The position numbers and the translations under genes were made by a program. From CAJQQY01 sp045106765 (GTDB lineage Bacteria > Bacteroidota > Bacteroidia > Chitinophagales > Saprospiraceae): a stretch of 64,000 bases of DNA. Under the pieces are notes generated by a model. The model did not search any database. It saw only the letters and a list, made by a program, of their open reading frames with translations, and had not been told where the DNA came from. The stretch is from positions 7,104 through 71,103 of the forward strand of contig JBGCFD010000070.1 in the NCBI GenBank assembly GCA_045106765.1, written 5' to 3'. Below are positions 42,204 through 51,582 of the stretch, in pieces (position 1 is the stretch's first letter; each line of letters starts with the position of its first letter).

Positions 42204-45200
42204 TTAATTATTAATATAATTAGAAGGTGATTTTCCAAAACGATTTTTAAATATTTTTGAAAAATACTCAGGAGTGGAGAAGCCAATCGAATAAGCAACT
42301 TCTGCGATAGTGGAGTAAACTTTATTTTCTAATAACTGTCTTGCCTTTTGTAATTTGATTTCTTTTAGATAATTCCCAGGTGTAAGTCCTGTGATTTTTT
42401 TCAATCTTCGATTAAATTGCCTTTCGCCAATTGCCATTTCAAAAGCAAGTTGACTAACATTGAAATTTGGTTTGGTTGCTTTTTCAAATGCAATGGTTTC
42501 TAGCTTTTTCAACCATTTTAAATCTGCGGATTCTAGAGGAGGAAGTTTTTTTTCTTTTTTATCCATTTCTATTTTGGTGGAAATACTTTTTCGTTGTTCG
42601 GTATTTTGTAACAAAGTATTCACTCGAGCGATCAATTCATCTGCTTCAAATGGTTTAATCAAATAATCATCTACTCCGATGGTAATTGCTTTTAATTTGT
42701 CGGAAGTATTCGATAGAGCAGTCAGCATGATGACAGGAATAAGTTGCCATTTTTCAGAAGATTTCAACTTCTTTAACAAAGTAAATCCATCCATCTCAGG
42801 CATCATTACATCAGAGATAATCAAGTGAATATCAATTTCTTCATTCTTTAAAATATTCAGAGCATCTTTTCCATTGGCAGCGAGAAATGTGTTGGCATTT
42901 GAATGTAATAGATTTTGAATAAAAACTCTCATCTGAGTATTGTCTTCGACGATGAGAATATTGATTTTGGAATTATTATTATTGGATTTTGGCAAAGAGT
43001 CTTCAAGGATAATAGGTGGGGAAAGATTGTGATTAATGAGAATTGTTGAGGTTTCTTTGGGGAATTTTAAAGTAAAAGTCGTTCCTAATCCATAGGTAGA
43101 TTGGACAGACAGTTCCCCTTCAATAAGATTGGCTAACTCTTTGGATAGCGCTAATCCGATACCTAATCCACCATGAAGATTATTGCCCGATTGTTTGGAT
43201 TGAAAGAATCTTTGGAAAATATGTGGTAAATCATCTGGATGAATACCCTGTCCACTATCAATAACTTTTAGAAGAATATTATCATGTTTTTCACTTACCT
43301 CCAAAGTTATGTTATCTCCACTTTGGGTGAATTTAAATGCGTTGGAAAGCAAATTAGTTGCAATTTTTTTTAGTTTTTGATCATCCACGATCAGTTGGAT
43401 ATCAATAGGTAATTGATAAAATAATTGGAAATCAATACCACGATGTTGTGCTTCCAGATCAAAGCCAGTTGCCCATTTTCTGACTTCTGCTAAGAAGTGC
43501 ACGGACTTTTTATTAACTTCTAATTTATTGGCATCATATCTACTCAAGTCTAAAATTTCTTCCACTAGGTTTTTTAACTGTTCCCCATTTTGAGCAATAG
43601 CAGTTAGCGTTCTCATGGTTTTATCATTTAGATTTTCCGTTTTCATGAGTTGCTTGAGTGGACTAATAATTAAGGTAAGTGGAGTTCGTAATTCATGGGT
43701 AACGTTAGCAAAAAAACGAGTTTTAACTTCATCTAATTTTTTTAATTCTTCTGCTTGTTTTTTAATTTCTTTGGTACGTCGAACTACCTCTACTTCTAGT
43801 TTTTCTTTTTCCCTCAAAAGATTAGCCGTTCGTCTTCGAATTATAAATGAAATAAAACCAATCAGGCTAAGAATAGCTAACACTTTAAACCACCATTTAG
43901 AATAAAAAGGTTGTAGTATTTCTAAAGGAATTTTTAATTCTTGATTGGACCAATTACCATCAGAATTTCTACCTTTTATATTAATAGTGTACTGTCCGTA
44001 AGGTAAATTATTAAATACAATGCTATTTCCATCTACAGGATTCCAGTTGGAATCGAAGCCATCAATTTTATATTCAAATCGATTATCTTTTGGATTTTTA
44101 AAATCTAGCAAAGAAAATGAAAGTCGAAAAGATTTCACACTTGGCTGGATTATGATTTTTTTATTTTGATTAAAATAATTCCACCGAGAAACCATAGTTT
44201 TATTTTCTTCATCAAAAATTTCATAATTAATCAAATGTAATGGAGCATTTTTTTTGCTAGTTGAAGTAAAATCTTTTGGATGAAAAACAGTAATACCATT
44301 TAGTCCACCCATATACAATGTTCCATCTTTATCTTGATAATGAGAATAAAAATTAAACTCATCGTAAGGAAGTCCATCTTTGGTCGTGTAAGTGATTACA
44401 TCATGCGTTTCTTTGTGGAATTGCATCAATCCAAAATTACTTGGCAACCATAAATATCCTTCGTCATCTTCATAAATGGCATAAATTAAATCGTTGCGCA
44501 ACCCATCCACTGTGGTAAAAGTTTCTGTTTCTCCAGTTGTTTTATCCCAATGAATTAAACCACCCAATCTAGTCCCGAGCCAAAAAGTGTTATCTTCTTT
44601 GTCTTGGTGAATGAAAATAATATTATCGTAGGGAAGCGCATTATCTTTGGTAGAAAAATGTTGGGTAATACCTTTTATTGGATCTAGTTGAAAGATGCCT
44701 TTGGTCGTAGCGATGAGAATAAATTCATCGTTTTCAAAAAAGTGCATCATTTCAGTTGAATTGAATTCGGAGAATCTGTTGCTTTTTTGAAAGGGAGTAA
44801 AATTATTTATAGCAGAATTAAAAATATATAATTGGGAGTTGGTTCCTGCCCATAATTGTTGAGTAGTTTTATCTCTTCTAATAAAACTGAAATCAAGCGG
44901 ACTCTTTGGTTTTGTATCTAAAAAATAACTTTGTTCAATTTTAAATTGGGAAGCATTTATTTGATGAAAACTGCTCGAGAGGTTAGCCATCCAAAGTGTA
45001 TTTTCTCCATCCCAAATTATACTCCGACCTTTTTTCCATGGTTCAGAAATTTGAGATTGAACTATGCCGTTTTTTAGATTAACATTATAAAGTCCAGAGT
45101 TAGAAGTTACCCATAAATCATTATTCTTGCCTTTAATTATTTCTCGAGTACTTTCTCCTTTTAAATAATTATTAAAGCGCTTTTTGTTTAGTTTGATATG

Positions 45201-46154
45201 ATAAACACCATCGTGCACCATAAGCCAAATGGAGTTTTCATTTTCTAGAAAAAAAGAACGAGGAACAATATATTTATCTAAAAATTTAAAAGGCTCTATG
45301 TCTATATTAATATTTTTTTCTAAATCCATCAAAACTAAATCATGTACTGATTGACTTTTGGGATGCAATAAATAATTCGAATGAAAATTAGAGTTAGAAG
45401 CAATTAAGTTGGAATTATCTTGTAATAACTTATCTAATTGACGATTTGGTTTATCGTGAGCATGCAGAAAATAGGCTCGACGAAGAATGTGAAATTGTTT
45501 GGTGATTTTATAATCAAATAAAGAAGATGTATCTCTTTTTTCTAAAGTAAGTTCAGGAGAAATAACAAAGAATTCTTTTTCCGTGTGGATATAATGATAA
45601 TTAGTAGATGTTTTTAATACATTGGTGTAGCCTAGACTTGAATCATTTTTGATTTGAAATATTTTAACAAATGAATGATTGATATACTCATATATTTGTC
45701 CATCATACGTTAATAGATGAATAACATTTTTATCATTAAAATATGGTTTATAAATATTCTTAACGGGAAAAGGGGCTTTGTTTTTAAAAAAATCATCAAA
45801 GCCAATCAATGAATCTTTTCCGAATGGTAAGATAGAGATGTCACCACCAGAGTTTTTAGTTCCAGGATGAGAAAACCAAATATTCTTATCGGCATCTTCT
45901 CCTAACTGATTCATATCAAATGGCTCATCTTGATCCAATCTTCTCTTATATGGTTTGAACTGATAGCCATCAAAACGAAATGCACCTGACTTGGAAGTGA
46001 ACCAAAGAAAACCTTGACTATCTTTAAATCCATAACGAATGTCACGTGTGTTGAGCCCGTCCTTAGCATCATAATGTCGAACGCTCGTCAAGTAATCTTG
46101 AGAGAATAAAGGGAAAGCACCCAAAAAATAAATAAATAGGAGTAAATACCTCAC
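42204..46154 (-). CDS. Hybrid two-component sensor (HTCS) with AraC-type output
   Basis: This 1316-aa protein contains a full signalling chain. After a signal peptide (M-R-Y-L-L-L, GTG start at 46154) come two periplasmic seven-bladed propellers made of ~14 short repeats (residues ~25-700, with D-G-L-x-x-x-x-I pieces), a Y_Y_Y domain (~700-765), one TM helix near 780-800, HisKA with F-F-A-N-V-T-H-E-L-R-T-P and an HATPase. A receiver with phosphoacceptor Asp1115 follows, then an AraC HTH at ~1225-1316 (S-I-G-F-S-T-P-E-Y-F-S-K-I-F-K). HTCS proteins usually sense glycan fragments and switch on polysaccharide loci. No SusC/SusD genes are adjacent, so the target is unknown. Confidence 0.95.
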   Translation of the reverse strand: MRYLLLFIYFLGAFPLFSQDYLTSVRHYDAKDGLNTRDIRYGFKDSQGFLWFTSKSGAFRFDGYQFKPYKRRLDQDEPFDMNQLGEDADKNIWFSHPGTKNSGGDISILPFGKDSLIGFDDFFKNKAPFPVKNIYKPYFNDKNVIHLLTYDGQIYEYINHSFVKIFQIKNDSSLGYTNVLKTSTNYHYIHTEKEFFVISPELTLEKRDTSSLFDYKITKQFHILRRAYFLHAHDKPNRQLDKLLQDNSNLIASNSNFHSNYLLHPKSQSVHDLVLMDLEKNINIDIEPFKFLDKYIVPRSFFLENENSIWLMVHDGVYHIKLNKKRFNNYLKGESTREIIKGKNNDLWVTSNSGLYNVNLKNGIVQSQISEPWKKGRSIIWDGENTLWMANLSSSFHQINASQFKIEQSYFLDTKPKSPLDFSFIRRDKTTQQLWAGTNSQLYIFNSAINNFTPFQKSNRFSEFNSTEMMHFFENDEFILIATTKGIFQLDPIKGITQHFSTKDNALPYDNIIFIHQDKEDNTFWLGTRLGGLIHWDKTTGETETFTTVDGLRNDLIYAIYEDDEGYLWLPSNFGLMQFHKETHDVITYTTKDGLPYDEFNFYSHYQDKDGTLYMGGLNGITVFHPKDFTSTSKKNAPLHLINYEIFDEENKTMVSRWNYFNQNKKIIIQPSVKSFRLSFSLLDFKNPKDNRFEYKIDGFDSNWNPVDGNSIVFNNLPYGQYTINIKGRNSDGNWSNQELKIPLEILQPFYSKWWFKVLAILSLIGFISFIIRRRTANLLREKEKLEVEVVRRTKEIKKQAEELKKLDEVKTRFFANVTHELRTPLTLIISPLKQLMKTENLNDKTMRTLTAIAQNGEQLKNLVEEILDLSRYDANKLEVNKKSVHFLAEVRKWATGFDLEAQHRGIDFQLFYQLPIDIQLIVDDQKLKKIATNLLSNAFKFTQSGDNITLEVSEKHDNILLKVIDSGQGIHPDDLPHIFQRFFQSKQSGNNLHGGLGIGLALSKELANLIEGELSVQSTYGLGTTFTLKFPKETSTILINHNLSPPIILEDSLPKSNNNNSKINILIVEDNTQMRVFIQNLLHSNANTFLAANGKDALNILKNEEIDIHLIISDVMMPEMDGFTLLKKLKSSEKWQLIPVIMLTALSNTSDKLKAITIGVDDYLIKPFEADELIARVNTLLQNTEQRKSISTKIEMDKKEKKLPPLESADLKWLKKLETIAFEKATKPNFNVSQLAFEMAIGERQFNRRLKKITGLTPGNYLKEIKLQKARQLLENKVYSTIAEVAYSIGFSTPEYFSKIFKNRFGKSPSNYINN

Positions 46155-46399
46155 GAAAGTATAATTGTAATATTTCTAATTTAAAAATGGGTTTGGGAGA
46201 CAATTGGATGATAAAATAATATTATCAGAATTAGAAATGCAAGCCAGTAAAATTAATATTTTTTAAAATTAATTTAGTAATTTATTTTTGAAAAGATTTA
46301 AGATTTTTATTCATTACGCAGCGATGCACCAATATTGACTCTAGCATTTTTTGACTAATAAAATATTTACAATTACATCTTTCTAAAAAAAATACAATT

Positions 46400-46651
46400 A
46401 TGATTCGAATACTCATTTTTGCCATTCCAATATTTTTTATTTACCTATTTATCAATGAATACCTAAAGCAAAAAAAAGCAGCGGAAGAAAACTGGAATAA
46501 TCAATGGGAAGAAAAAAAGAAAAATTTTCAAAAGGAAAAAGAAATAATGGTTAAGGAAAAAGAGATCATCAAATTAAAGCAAAAACTAAATGAAAAAAAG
46601 CAAGGAGAGCAATTGAAAAACCCTAACTCTTTTGACATTAGTGATAACTAG
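46400..46651 (+). CDS. Small single-pass membrane protein with coiled coil
   Basis: This 83-aa protein has one N-terminal TM helix (residues 3-20) followed by a Lys/Glu-rich coiled coil (25-70) that would extend into the cytoplasm. It is not a recognised family. It may be a membrane-bound adaptor. The next gene on the same strand follows after 113 bases. Confidence 0.55.
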   Translation: MIRILIFAIPIFFIYLFINEYLKQKKAAEENWNNQWEEKKKNFQKEKEIMVKEKEIIKLKQKLNEKKQGEQLKNPNSFDISDN

Positions 46652-46764
46652 CGTATTTTTTTCGAAAAAAATAAGGTTAATGACTTGTTAACTGGAAAGA
46701 ATGAGTTTCTTTTTGGAAAAGAATCGTTTAATTTTCGACATCGTTATTCAAAAGTCCCAAATTT

Positions 46765-47430
46765 ATGTTTAAAATTCTTTCAAATCTTATTTGGTTATTT
46801 CTTGGTTTAGGAATCTTCATGTTGATGAGTGATTCTTTGAGAACTAATATTGTATTTGCTGATTATTATATCACAGCCCTCAAGATTTATCTATTTACCA
46901 TCGGGGCATATTTAGTTTTGAAACGAGTACTCTTTTACCGCCTGAAAGGAAATATTAATATTGTCAGCTTGGGAAAAAAAAGCGACTACCAAAATAATTT
47001 ATTGATTCAAGGTATTGTTATCGCATTGCTAGGTTTGGGATTTGTTCAAGCTTATGGAAGTTTGAGAAGTATGGATACGTTGGTGATAGCTTTGTTAGGA
47101 TTATATTATTGGGCGCAAATTGTGTTGAATTCTAATCCGACGATATACTTGGATGATGATTCTTTTTCTTACGATGATTATTTTATTGATAAATGGAATT
47201 GGGCAGATTTAAGCAGAATTGATTTGGAAAATGAAAAACTTAAATTAATTGGATTAAAAAAAGATTTTGAATTAGATTTCGATTTGGTAGACGAATTAGA
47301 TTATCAAAAGCTAACGGAAGAAGTGGAACATGATGTTTTGGATGGAGAATTTGGAAAAGATAAAAGCTCGAAATCATTGGTAGAAATTATTGAAAGCTAC
47401 GCTAAAAATTTTAATGTACCAGTAGCGTAA
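46765..47430 (+). CDS. Membrane protein of unknown function
   Basis: This 221-aa protein has four probable TM helices in the first 130 residues (around 5-20, 38-55, 78-95 and 103-120), then a ~90-residue acidic cytoplasmic tail with Y-L-D-D-D-S-F-S-Y-D-D-Y-F. The tail strand pattern resembles the PH-like domains found in some bacterial membrane proteins, but I cannot assign a family. A dispersed repeat follows the stop. Confidence 0.6.
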   Translation: MFKILSNLIWLFLGLGIFMLMSDSLRTNIVFADYYITALKIYLFTIGAYLVLKRVLFYRLKGNINIVSLGKKSDYQNNLLIQGIVIALLGLGFVQAYGSLRSMDTLVIALLGLYYWAQIVLNSNPTIYLDDDSFSYDDYFIDKWNWADLSRIDLENEKLKLIGLKKDFELDFDLVDELDYQKLTEEVEHDVLDGEFGKDKSSKSLVEIIESYAKNFNVPVA

Positions 47431-47462
47431 TAAAGTTTATTCTAAATAGAATTGTATGTGAA

Positions 47463-47492
47463 GCCGTAAAACGTTCAACGTCAAACGAATAA
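47463..47492. repeat. Dispersed AACGTT-type repeat, second locus
   Basis: CCGTAAAACG-TTCAACGTC-AAACGAATAA is the reverse complement of 38059-38096 less one 7-base unit. It lies between a rightward membrane-protein gene and a leftward dehydrogenase gene. Confidence 0.75.
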
Positions 47493-47581
47493 ACTCTAAT
47501 GTAGAGCGACTTTCCAAAGTCATGATCATAATCGCTTAAAGAAGTGCTTGCAATACTAACGGATTTGGAAATCTATCTCAT

Positions 47582-48616
47582 TTAAAATTTCTTTTCTCTT
47601 ACCTGTTTTTTATTGATTTTAGAAATCGAAATTGTTCCCGCAAGTTGCATATTTCTCACTAATTCAGTTTGTAAAATATCCAAAACTTTTTCAACTCCTG
47701 CTTGCCCATTTGTAGCTAAACCATAAATATAAGGTCGTCCAATTCCAACTGCAGTTGCCCCCAAAGCCAATGCTTTAAAAATATCTGTTCCTCGACGAAT
47801 ACCTCCGTCGATCAAAATTGGAATTGCTCCATTGATCGTTTTTGAAATTTCTTCAAGTACTTCAATCGTACTCAAATCACTTTCTAATTGTCGTCCGCCA
47901 TGATTCGAAATGATAATTCCATCGATTTCATAGTCTAATGCTAGAGCAGCATCTTCAGCAGTCATAATGCCTTTGAGCAGGAGGTTCATATCGTAATTTT
48001 TTTTGAACCAAGGAATAAAATCCCAAGTCAATGTTGGATCAAAATCAGCTCCGCCATTTTTAAAATTACCGAGGGCATTTTCTGTTCGCATACTTCCAGT
48101 AAGAATTTCAATGTGTTTTTCTCGATTGCCTGGAACAGGAACGTCGACGGTCAAAACAATAGTTTTACAATTATTTTTTTGTGCTTGATCGAGTAGGCGA
48201 GTAGTGGTTGTTCTATCTTGAGTCGTGTATAATTGGAACCATGGTGGCGAGTCAACTGCTTCGCAAATTTCTGTGAATGATTTGCTCGTTACCGTCGATG
48301 CAACCGATAAAATATTTTTTGCAGCAGCAGCTTTGGCGGCAGGGATTTCTCCATCCTCATGAAATAATTCTTGAAATCCAACGGGAGCTAAAAAGATTGG
48401 ACTGGCGTATTTCTTTCCAAATAACTCTATCGAAGTATCAATGTTCGTTACATCAATTAATCTTCGAGGGCGAATTTGAAAATGTTGGTACGCTTCGATA
48501 TTTCTATTAAAAGTTCTTAAGTCATCTGCTCCACCAACAAGATAGTCGAAGGCATGTTGCGTTAAATTTTCTTTGGAAGTCTTTTTTAAATCCCAGATAT
48601 TTTGAAAGTGATTCAT
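47582..48616 (-). CDS. FMN-dependent alpha-hydroxy-acid dehydrogenase/oxidase
   Basis: This 344-aa TIM-barrel flavoenzyme belongs to the lactate/glycolate/mandelate oxidase family. It has P-x-x-L-x-D-V near residue 54, the A-P-V-G-F-Q segment near 76, W-F-Q-L-Y-T-T-Q near 125, and the active-site IISNHGGRQLE near 234 with the catalytic His and Arg. D-G-G-I-R-R-G-T-D-I-F-K-A-L-A-L-G-A binds FMN phosphate. It oxidises an L-2-hydroxy acid such as lactate to the keto acid. It has no signal peptide and is divergent from the cytochrome c gene. Confidence 0.9.
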   Translation of the reverse strand: MNHFQNIWDLKKTSKENLTQHAFDYLVGGADDLRTFNRNIEAYQHFQIRPRRLIDVTNIDTSIELFGKKYASPIFLAPVGFQELFHEDGEIPAAKAAAAKNILSVASTVTSKSFTEICEAVDSPPWFQLYTTQDRTTTTRLLDQAQKNNCKTIVLTVDVPVPGNREKHIEILTGSMRTENALGNFKNGGADFDPTLTWDFIPWFKKNYDMNLLLKGIMTAEDAALALDYEIDGIIISNHGGRQLESDLSTIEVLEEISKTINGAIPILIDGGIRRGTDIFKALALGATAVGIGRPYIYGLATNGQAGVEKVLDILQTELVRNMQLAGTISISKINKKQVREKKF

Positions 48617-48988
48617 AGTTTGCTGTTTTTGAGAAATTCGTTTTTATTAAAATCTTTACATCGATATGTGCAGATTCTGTAAAAGAACCCAAGAACTAAA
48701 GTATTAACAAAAGTTAAGTTTTTTACAAAAAAGTTAATTCCTTCTTTTATTTGAGTTATAAAAATTAATTTTAGTAGGCATAGGGGCAAACTTTATTTTT
48801 GTCGTCTTAGTTGTAACTAAAGATTATAGAAAAACACTAACCTAATAGAATAACTTTATTTTAACCCAGTTTAAAGATAATTTATCCATCATAGTCGAAA
48901 AATTATTTTTATCTCTTTTTAGAAAAACTATTTTCACATCATATTTTTAAAAACGCTGTTTATTTAAAATTTCTAAAACCACTTTCGA
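48617..48988. other. 372-bp divergent intergenic region
   Basis: AT-rich spacer between the dehydrogenase and the cytochrome-type protein. I see no gene, no strong hairpin and no exact TAnnTTTG element. Nearest is TAACTTTTG on the minus strand, with one extra base between TA and TTTG. Confidence 0.4.
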
Positions 48989-50671
48989 ATGAAAAAAATA
49001 TACTTATTATTTACCCTTTTCTTTTTTACTCTTCAGATTTCTACAGCTCAATTGAGTTTGGAAGTTTATAATATTTTCCAAAATAAATGCATGTCTTGCC
49101 ATAGCAATGCAGATCAACAAGGAGGTTTGGATTTAGAAGGTGCAGGCACTAATGTTGCGTTGAAGGCACTCAATGTGTACAATAATTTGGTTGGAAAAAC
49201 GCCAAATACGAATGCTCATGCCATTGCAGAAGGCTATCAATATATTTATAAAGGTCGCCCAGATTTGAGTTATTTATTTCGAAAAATAAATGGAACACTT
49301 GAACCGACTATCCAATTAGACGCAAGTGTGGAAGGTGACCAAATGCCACTTTATCAACCTGAGTTAACTGATGTCGAAAAAGAATTAATTCGTCAATGGA
49401 TTCTTCTCGGAGCACCTGCGCAAAATAGCGATGCACAACTTGAAACTGCATATGTTGATCAAATTCCGCAATTGATTAATGAATATTATAACGGAGATGG
49501 ATTAGCTAGTTTTCCAAATGGAGCGCCTCCTGCACCAGATCCATCAGAAGGATTTCAAGTGAAAATGGGACCATTCTTTTTAAATCCTGCTGGGCAAAAT
49601 TTTTCAGAAATGGAGTTGTTTCAAAAGTATGCTTTAGACCTTCCTGCTGATGTTGATGTGAATCGAATTGATATGAAAATTTCGTCCTCGTCGCATCACT
49701 TAATTATTTATAATTTCCCATCCGTAGATGATGCCGATAATATTGATCCAGGTTTTAGATTAGATCCAGATCATAGTGCAATTAGTTTGACGGCAGCTGT
49801 TCAAGAAGCAACTGATCTAGCTTTGCCAGAAGGAACTGCATTTATTTGGGATAATGATATGGTATTGGATTTGAATTCGCACTACATTAATTACGATGCC
49901 TCAAATACTTATCAAGCGGAAGTTTATTTTAATGTATATACCCAACCAGTTGGAACTGCCATTCAAGAAATGAAAACGGAATTGCGTTTAAAAGATGATA
50001 TTTTTATTCCTAATAATGGTAATCAATATGATTTTGACAAATCAGAAACTAGTGCAGGAACTCGTTATGTTTGGGGACTCATGGGACATACTCACCAATG
50101 GGGAACAGATTATAAAATATATCTCCGAAACTTTGATGGTAGCAAAGGGGATTTGATTTATGATGCATCCTGTTCTTTGGACGGTGCTCCTGGATGTGTA
50201 GCACCATTCTTTGATTATCAGCATATTCCAATTTTATATTTTGATAATTTATATGCTTTACCAATGAATCCAGGTTTTATTCATTCGGCAAGTTATGTGA
50301 ATAATGGGCCGAATAATGTTTGGTTTGGACCAACTTCTGATGATGAAATGATGGTTATGGTGATGATGTATACGACCGATACAACTGGACTAGATTTGCC
50401 AACGAGTTTAGAAAATATAGAAGACCTCAAACAGGAGGTGCAAGTATTTCCAAATCCAATGTATGATGAAGCGACAGTTGCATTGCCAGAAGGAATGACT
50501 AATGTTCGGTTTTCTCTTTTTAATGCAACTGGGCAAGAGGTTAAGCGAATGGAAAGTATTTCTAACAATACGTTTACATTTCAAAAAAATAATTTACCAA
50601 AAGGAATTTATTTTTTCCGAGTGGAAGATGAAAGTGGAAAATATGCTACAGGGAAGATTTCGATGGAGTAA
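48989..50671 (+). CDS. Secreted cytochrome c / copper type II monooxygenase-like protein with T9SS tail
   Basis: This 560-aa protein has a signal peptide (ends S-T-A-Q), then a short cytochrome c-type domain with the heme motif C34-M-S-C-H38 and a later M-P-L-Y near residue 114. The middle region (~170-460) has S-S-H-H-L-I-I-Y, L-N-S-H-Y-I-N-Y and M-G-H-T-H-Q-W-G, spaced like the copper sites of PHM-type ascorbate-dependent monooxygenases. The last ~80 residues are a type A T9SS sorting domain (F-P-N-P near 483 and G-I-Y-F-F-R-V). The fusion of heme and copper domains on a secreted protein suggests surface redox chemistry. The substrate is unknown. Confidence 0.8.
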   Translation: MKKIYLLFTLFFFTLQISTAQLSLEVYNIFQNKCMSCHSNADQQGGLDLEGAGTNVALKALNVYNNLVGKTPNTNAHAIAEGYQYIYKGRPDLSYLFRKINGTLEPTIQLDASVEGDQMPLYQPELTDVEKELIRQWILLGAPAQNSDAQLETAYVDQIPQLINEYYNGDGLASFPNGAPPAPDPSEGFQVKMGPFFLNPAGQNFSEMELFQKYALDLPADVDVNRIDMKISSSSHHLIIYNFPSVDDADNIDPGFRLDPDHSAISLTAAVQEATDLALPEGTAFIWDNDMVLDLNSHYINYDASNTYQAEVYFNVYTQPVGTAIQEMKTELRLKDDIFIPNNGNQYDFDKSETSAGTRYVWGLMGHTHQWGTDYKIYLRNFDGSKGDLIYDASCSLDGAPGCVAPFFDYQHIPILYFDNLYALPMNPGFIHSASYVNNGPNNVWFGPTSDDEMMVMVMMYTTDTTGLDLPTSLENIEDLKQEVQVFPNPMYDEATVALPEGMTNVRFSLFNATGQEVKRMESISNNTFTFQKNNLPKGIYFFRVEDESGKYATGKISME

Positions 50672-50712
50672 AATAAGTTGAATGTTAGACGTTTTCACTA
50701 TGTCCTAAAAAG

Positions 50713-50748
50713 AAAAGAACCAATTCATTTAATGAGTTGGTTCTTTTT
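50713..50748 (+). terminator. Rho-independent terminator of the cytochrome/monooxygenase-like gene
   Basis: AAAAGAACCAA and TTGGTTCTTTT form the stem, extended by ATTCAT/ATGAG, followed by seven T. Confidence 0.85.
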
Positions 50749-50798
50749 TTGAGACTGATATATTGAGGGAAATAAATAGTTAAGTATACATTTTAATT

Positions 50799-51152
50799 TT
50801 ACTGTGATCCTTGCCTGATCCCCATATTATTCCATAGTTCTTTTTGAAAATCTGCCTTTGGAAAAGCTTCATAATTATTATAAAGTTTGACCATAGAGTC
50901 GATGGATAAATCAGGCGAATGTTTTTTGAGTAATAATAACTTTTCAATAGTGTCTTCGCATTCTTGAATTACTCGATTTGCTTGTTGATTTTGTTGGGTA
51001 ATATTTTTGTAAAAATCAATCGCTTCTTTAAGAGTAGGTGTAATATTTTCTTCATTGATAATGGTCTCCTTGTTGAGCATCAATCGAAGTTGTAGTGTTT
51101 CTAATGTGTCTCCTATCTTTAAAAGAATACCCTTCTTCAAATTTTCAATCAT
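50799..51152 (-). CDS. Small coiled-coil protein of unknown function
   Basis: This 117-aa soluble protein starts M-I-E-N-L and is predicted helical through most of its length, with heptad-like Leu/Ile spacing near residues 20-90. The end D-F-Q-K-E-L-W-N-N-M-G is a short C-terminal motif. It has no signal peptide and no family I recognise. It is isolated, with hairpin-rich spacer upstream. Confidence 0.5.
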   Translation of the reverse strand: MIENLKKGILLKIGDTLETLQLRLMLNKETIINEENITPTLKEAIDFYKNITQQNQQANRVIQECEDTIEKLLLLKKHSPDLSIDSMVKLYNNYEAFPKADFQKELWNNMGIRQGSQ

Positions 51153-51582
51153 ACAGGGGGTAAATTTTTGTCTTAAAATTCTTTCGATTTACTTTTAATC
51201 GAAAGGTGAAAAAATCGTGTGACAGGTTTTTTTTGATAAAAGTAGAAAACTTGACTTTTATCAAATCAAGCTCTCTCTTTTATCTTTTTTAACAAACGGT
51301 TTTGGAATGGCTCTCTTTTATCTAAGAACGCTCCTTTGAAAATAGTGTTAGAAAAAATACTTTCTTTAATGTGTGAAGGGATTTCTTCCTTGTTGTGTAT
51401 CGGAAAGGTAAAATTGCAGTTCAGTTTTTTTTTATAAAAAATAGGGTTTTTGTGACAATGGTTTTACGTTGGTGATGAATTTTAAAAAAATAATATTCAT
51501 TAAATAGTAGATTGTAAAACATTAATAGCCAGATGGTTGTAAAACTATCTGGCTATTAAATGTTTATTTTTTTTGAATAAAA
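51153..51582. other. 430-bp intergenic region with three hairpins
   Basis: Hairpins lie at 51181-51205 (CTTTCGATT/AATCGAAAG), 51235-51262 (GATAAAAGT/ACTTTTATC) and 51522-51559 (13-bp perfect stem TTAATAGCCAGAT). The last is 24 bases past the stop of the leftward FdhF/YdeP gene and is its likely terminator. No gene is visible. Confidence 0.6.
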
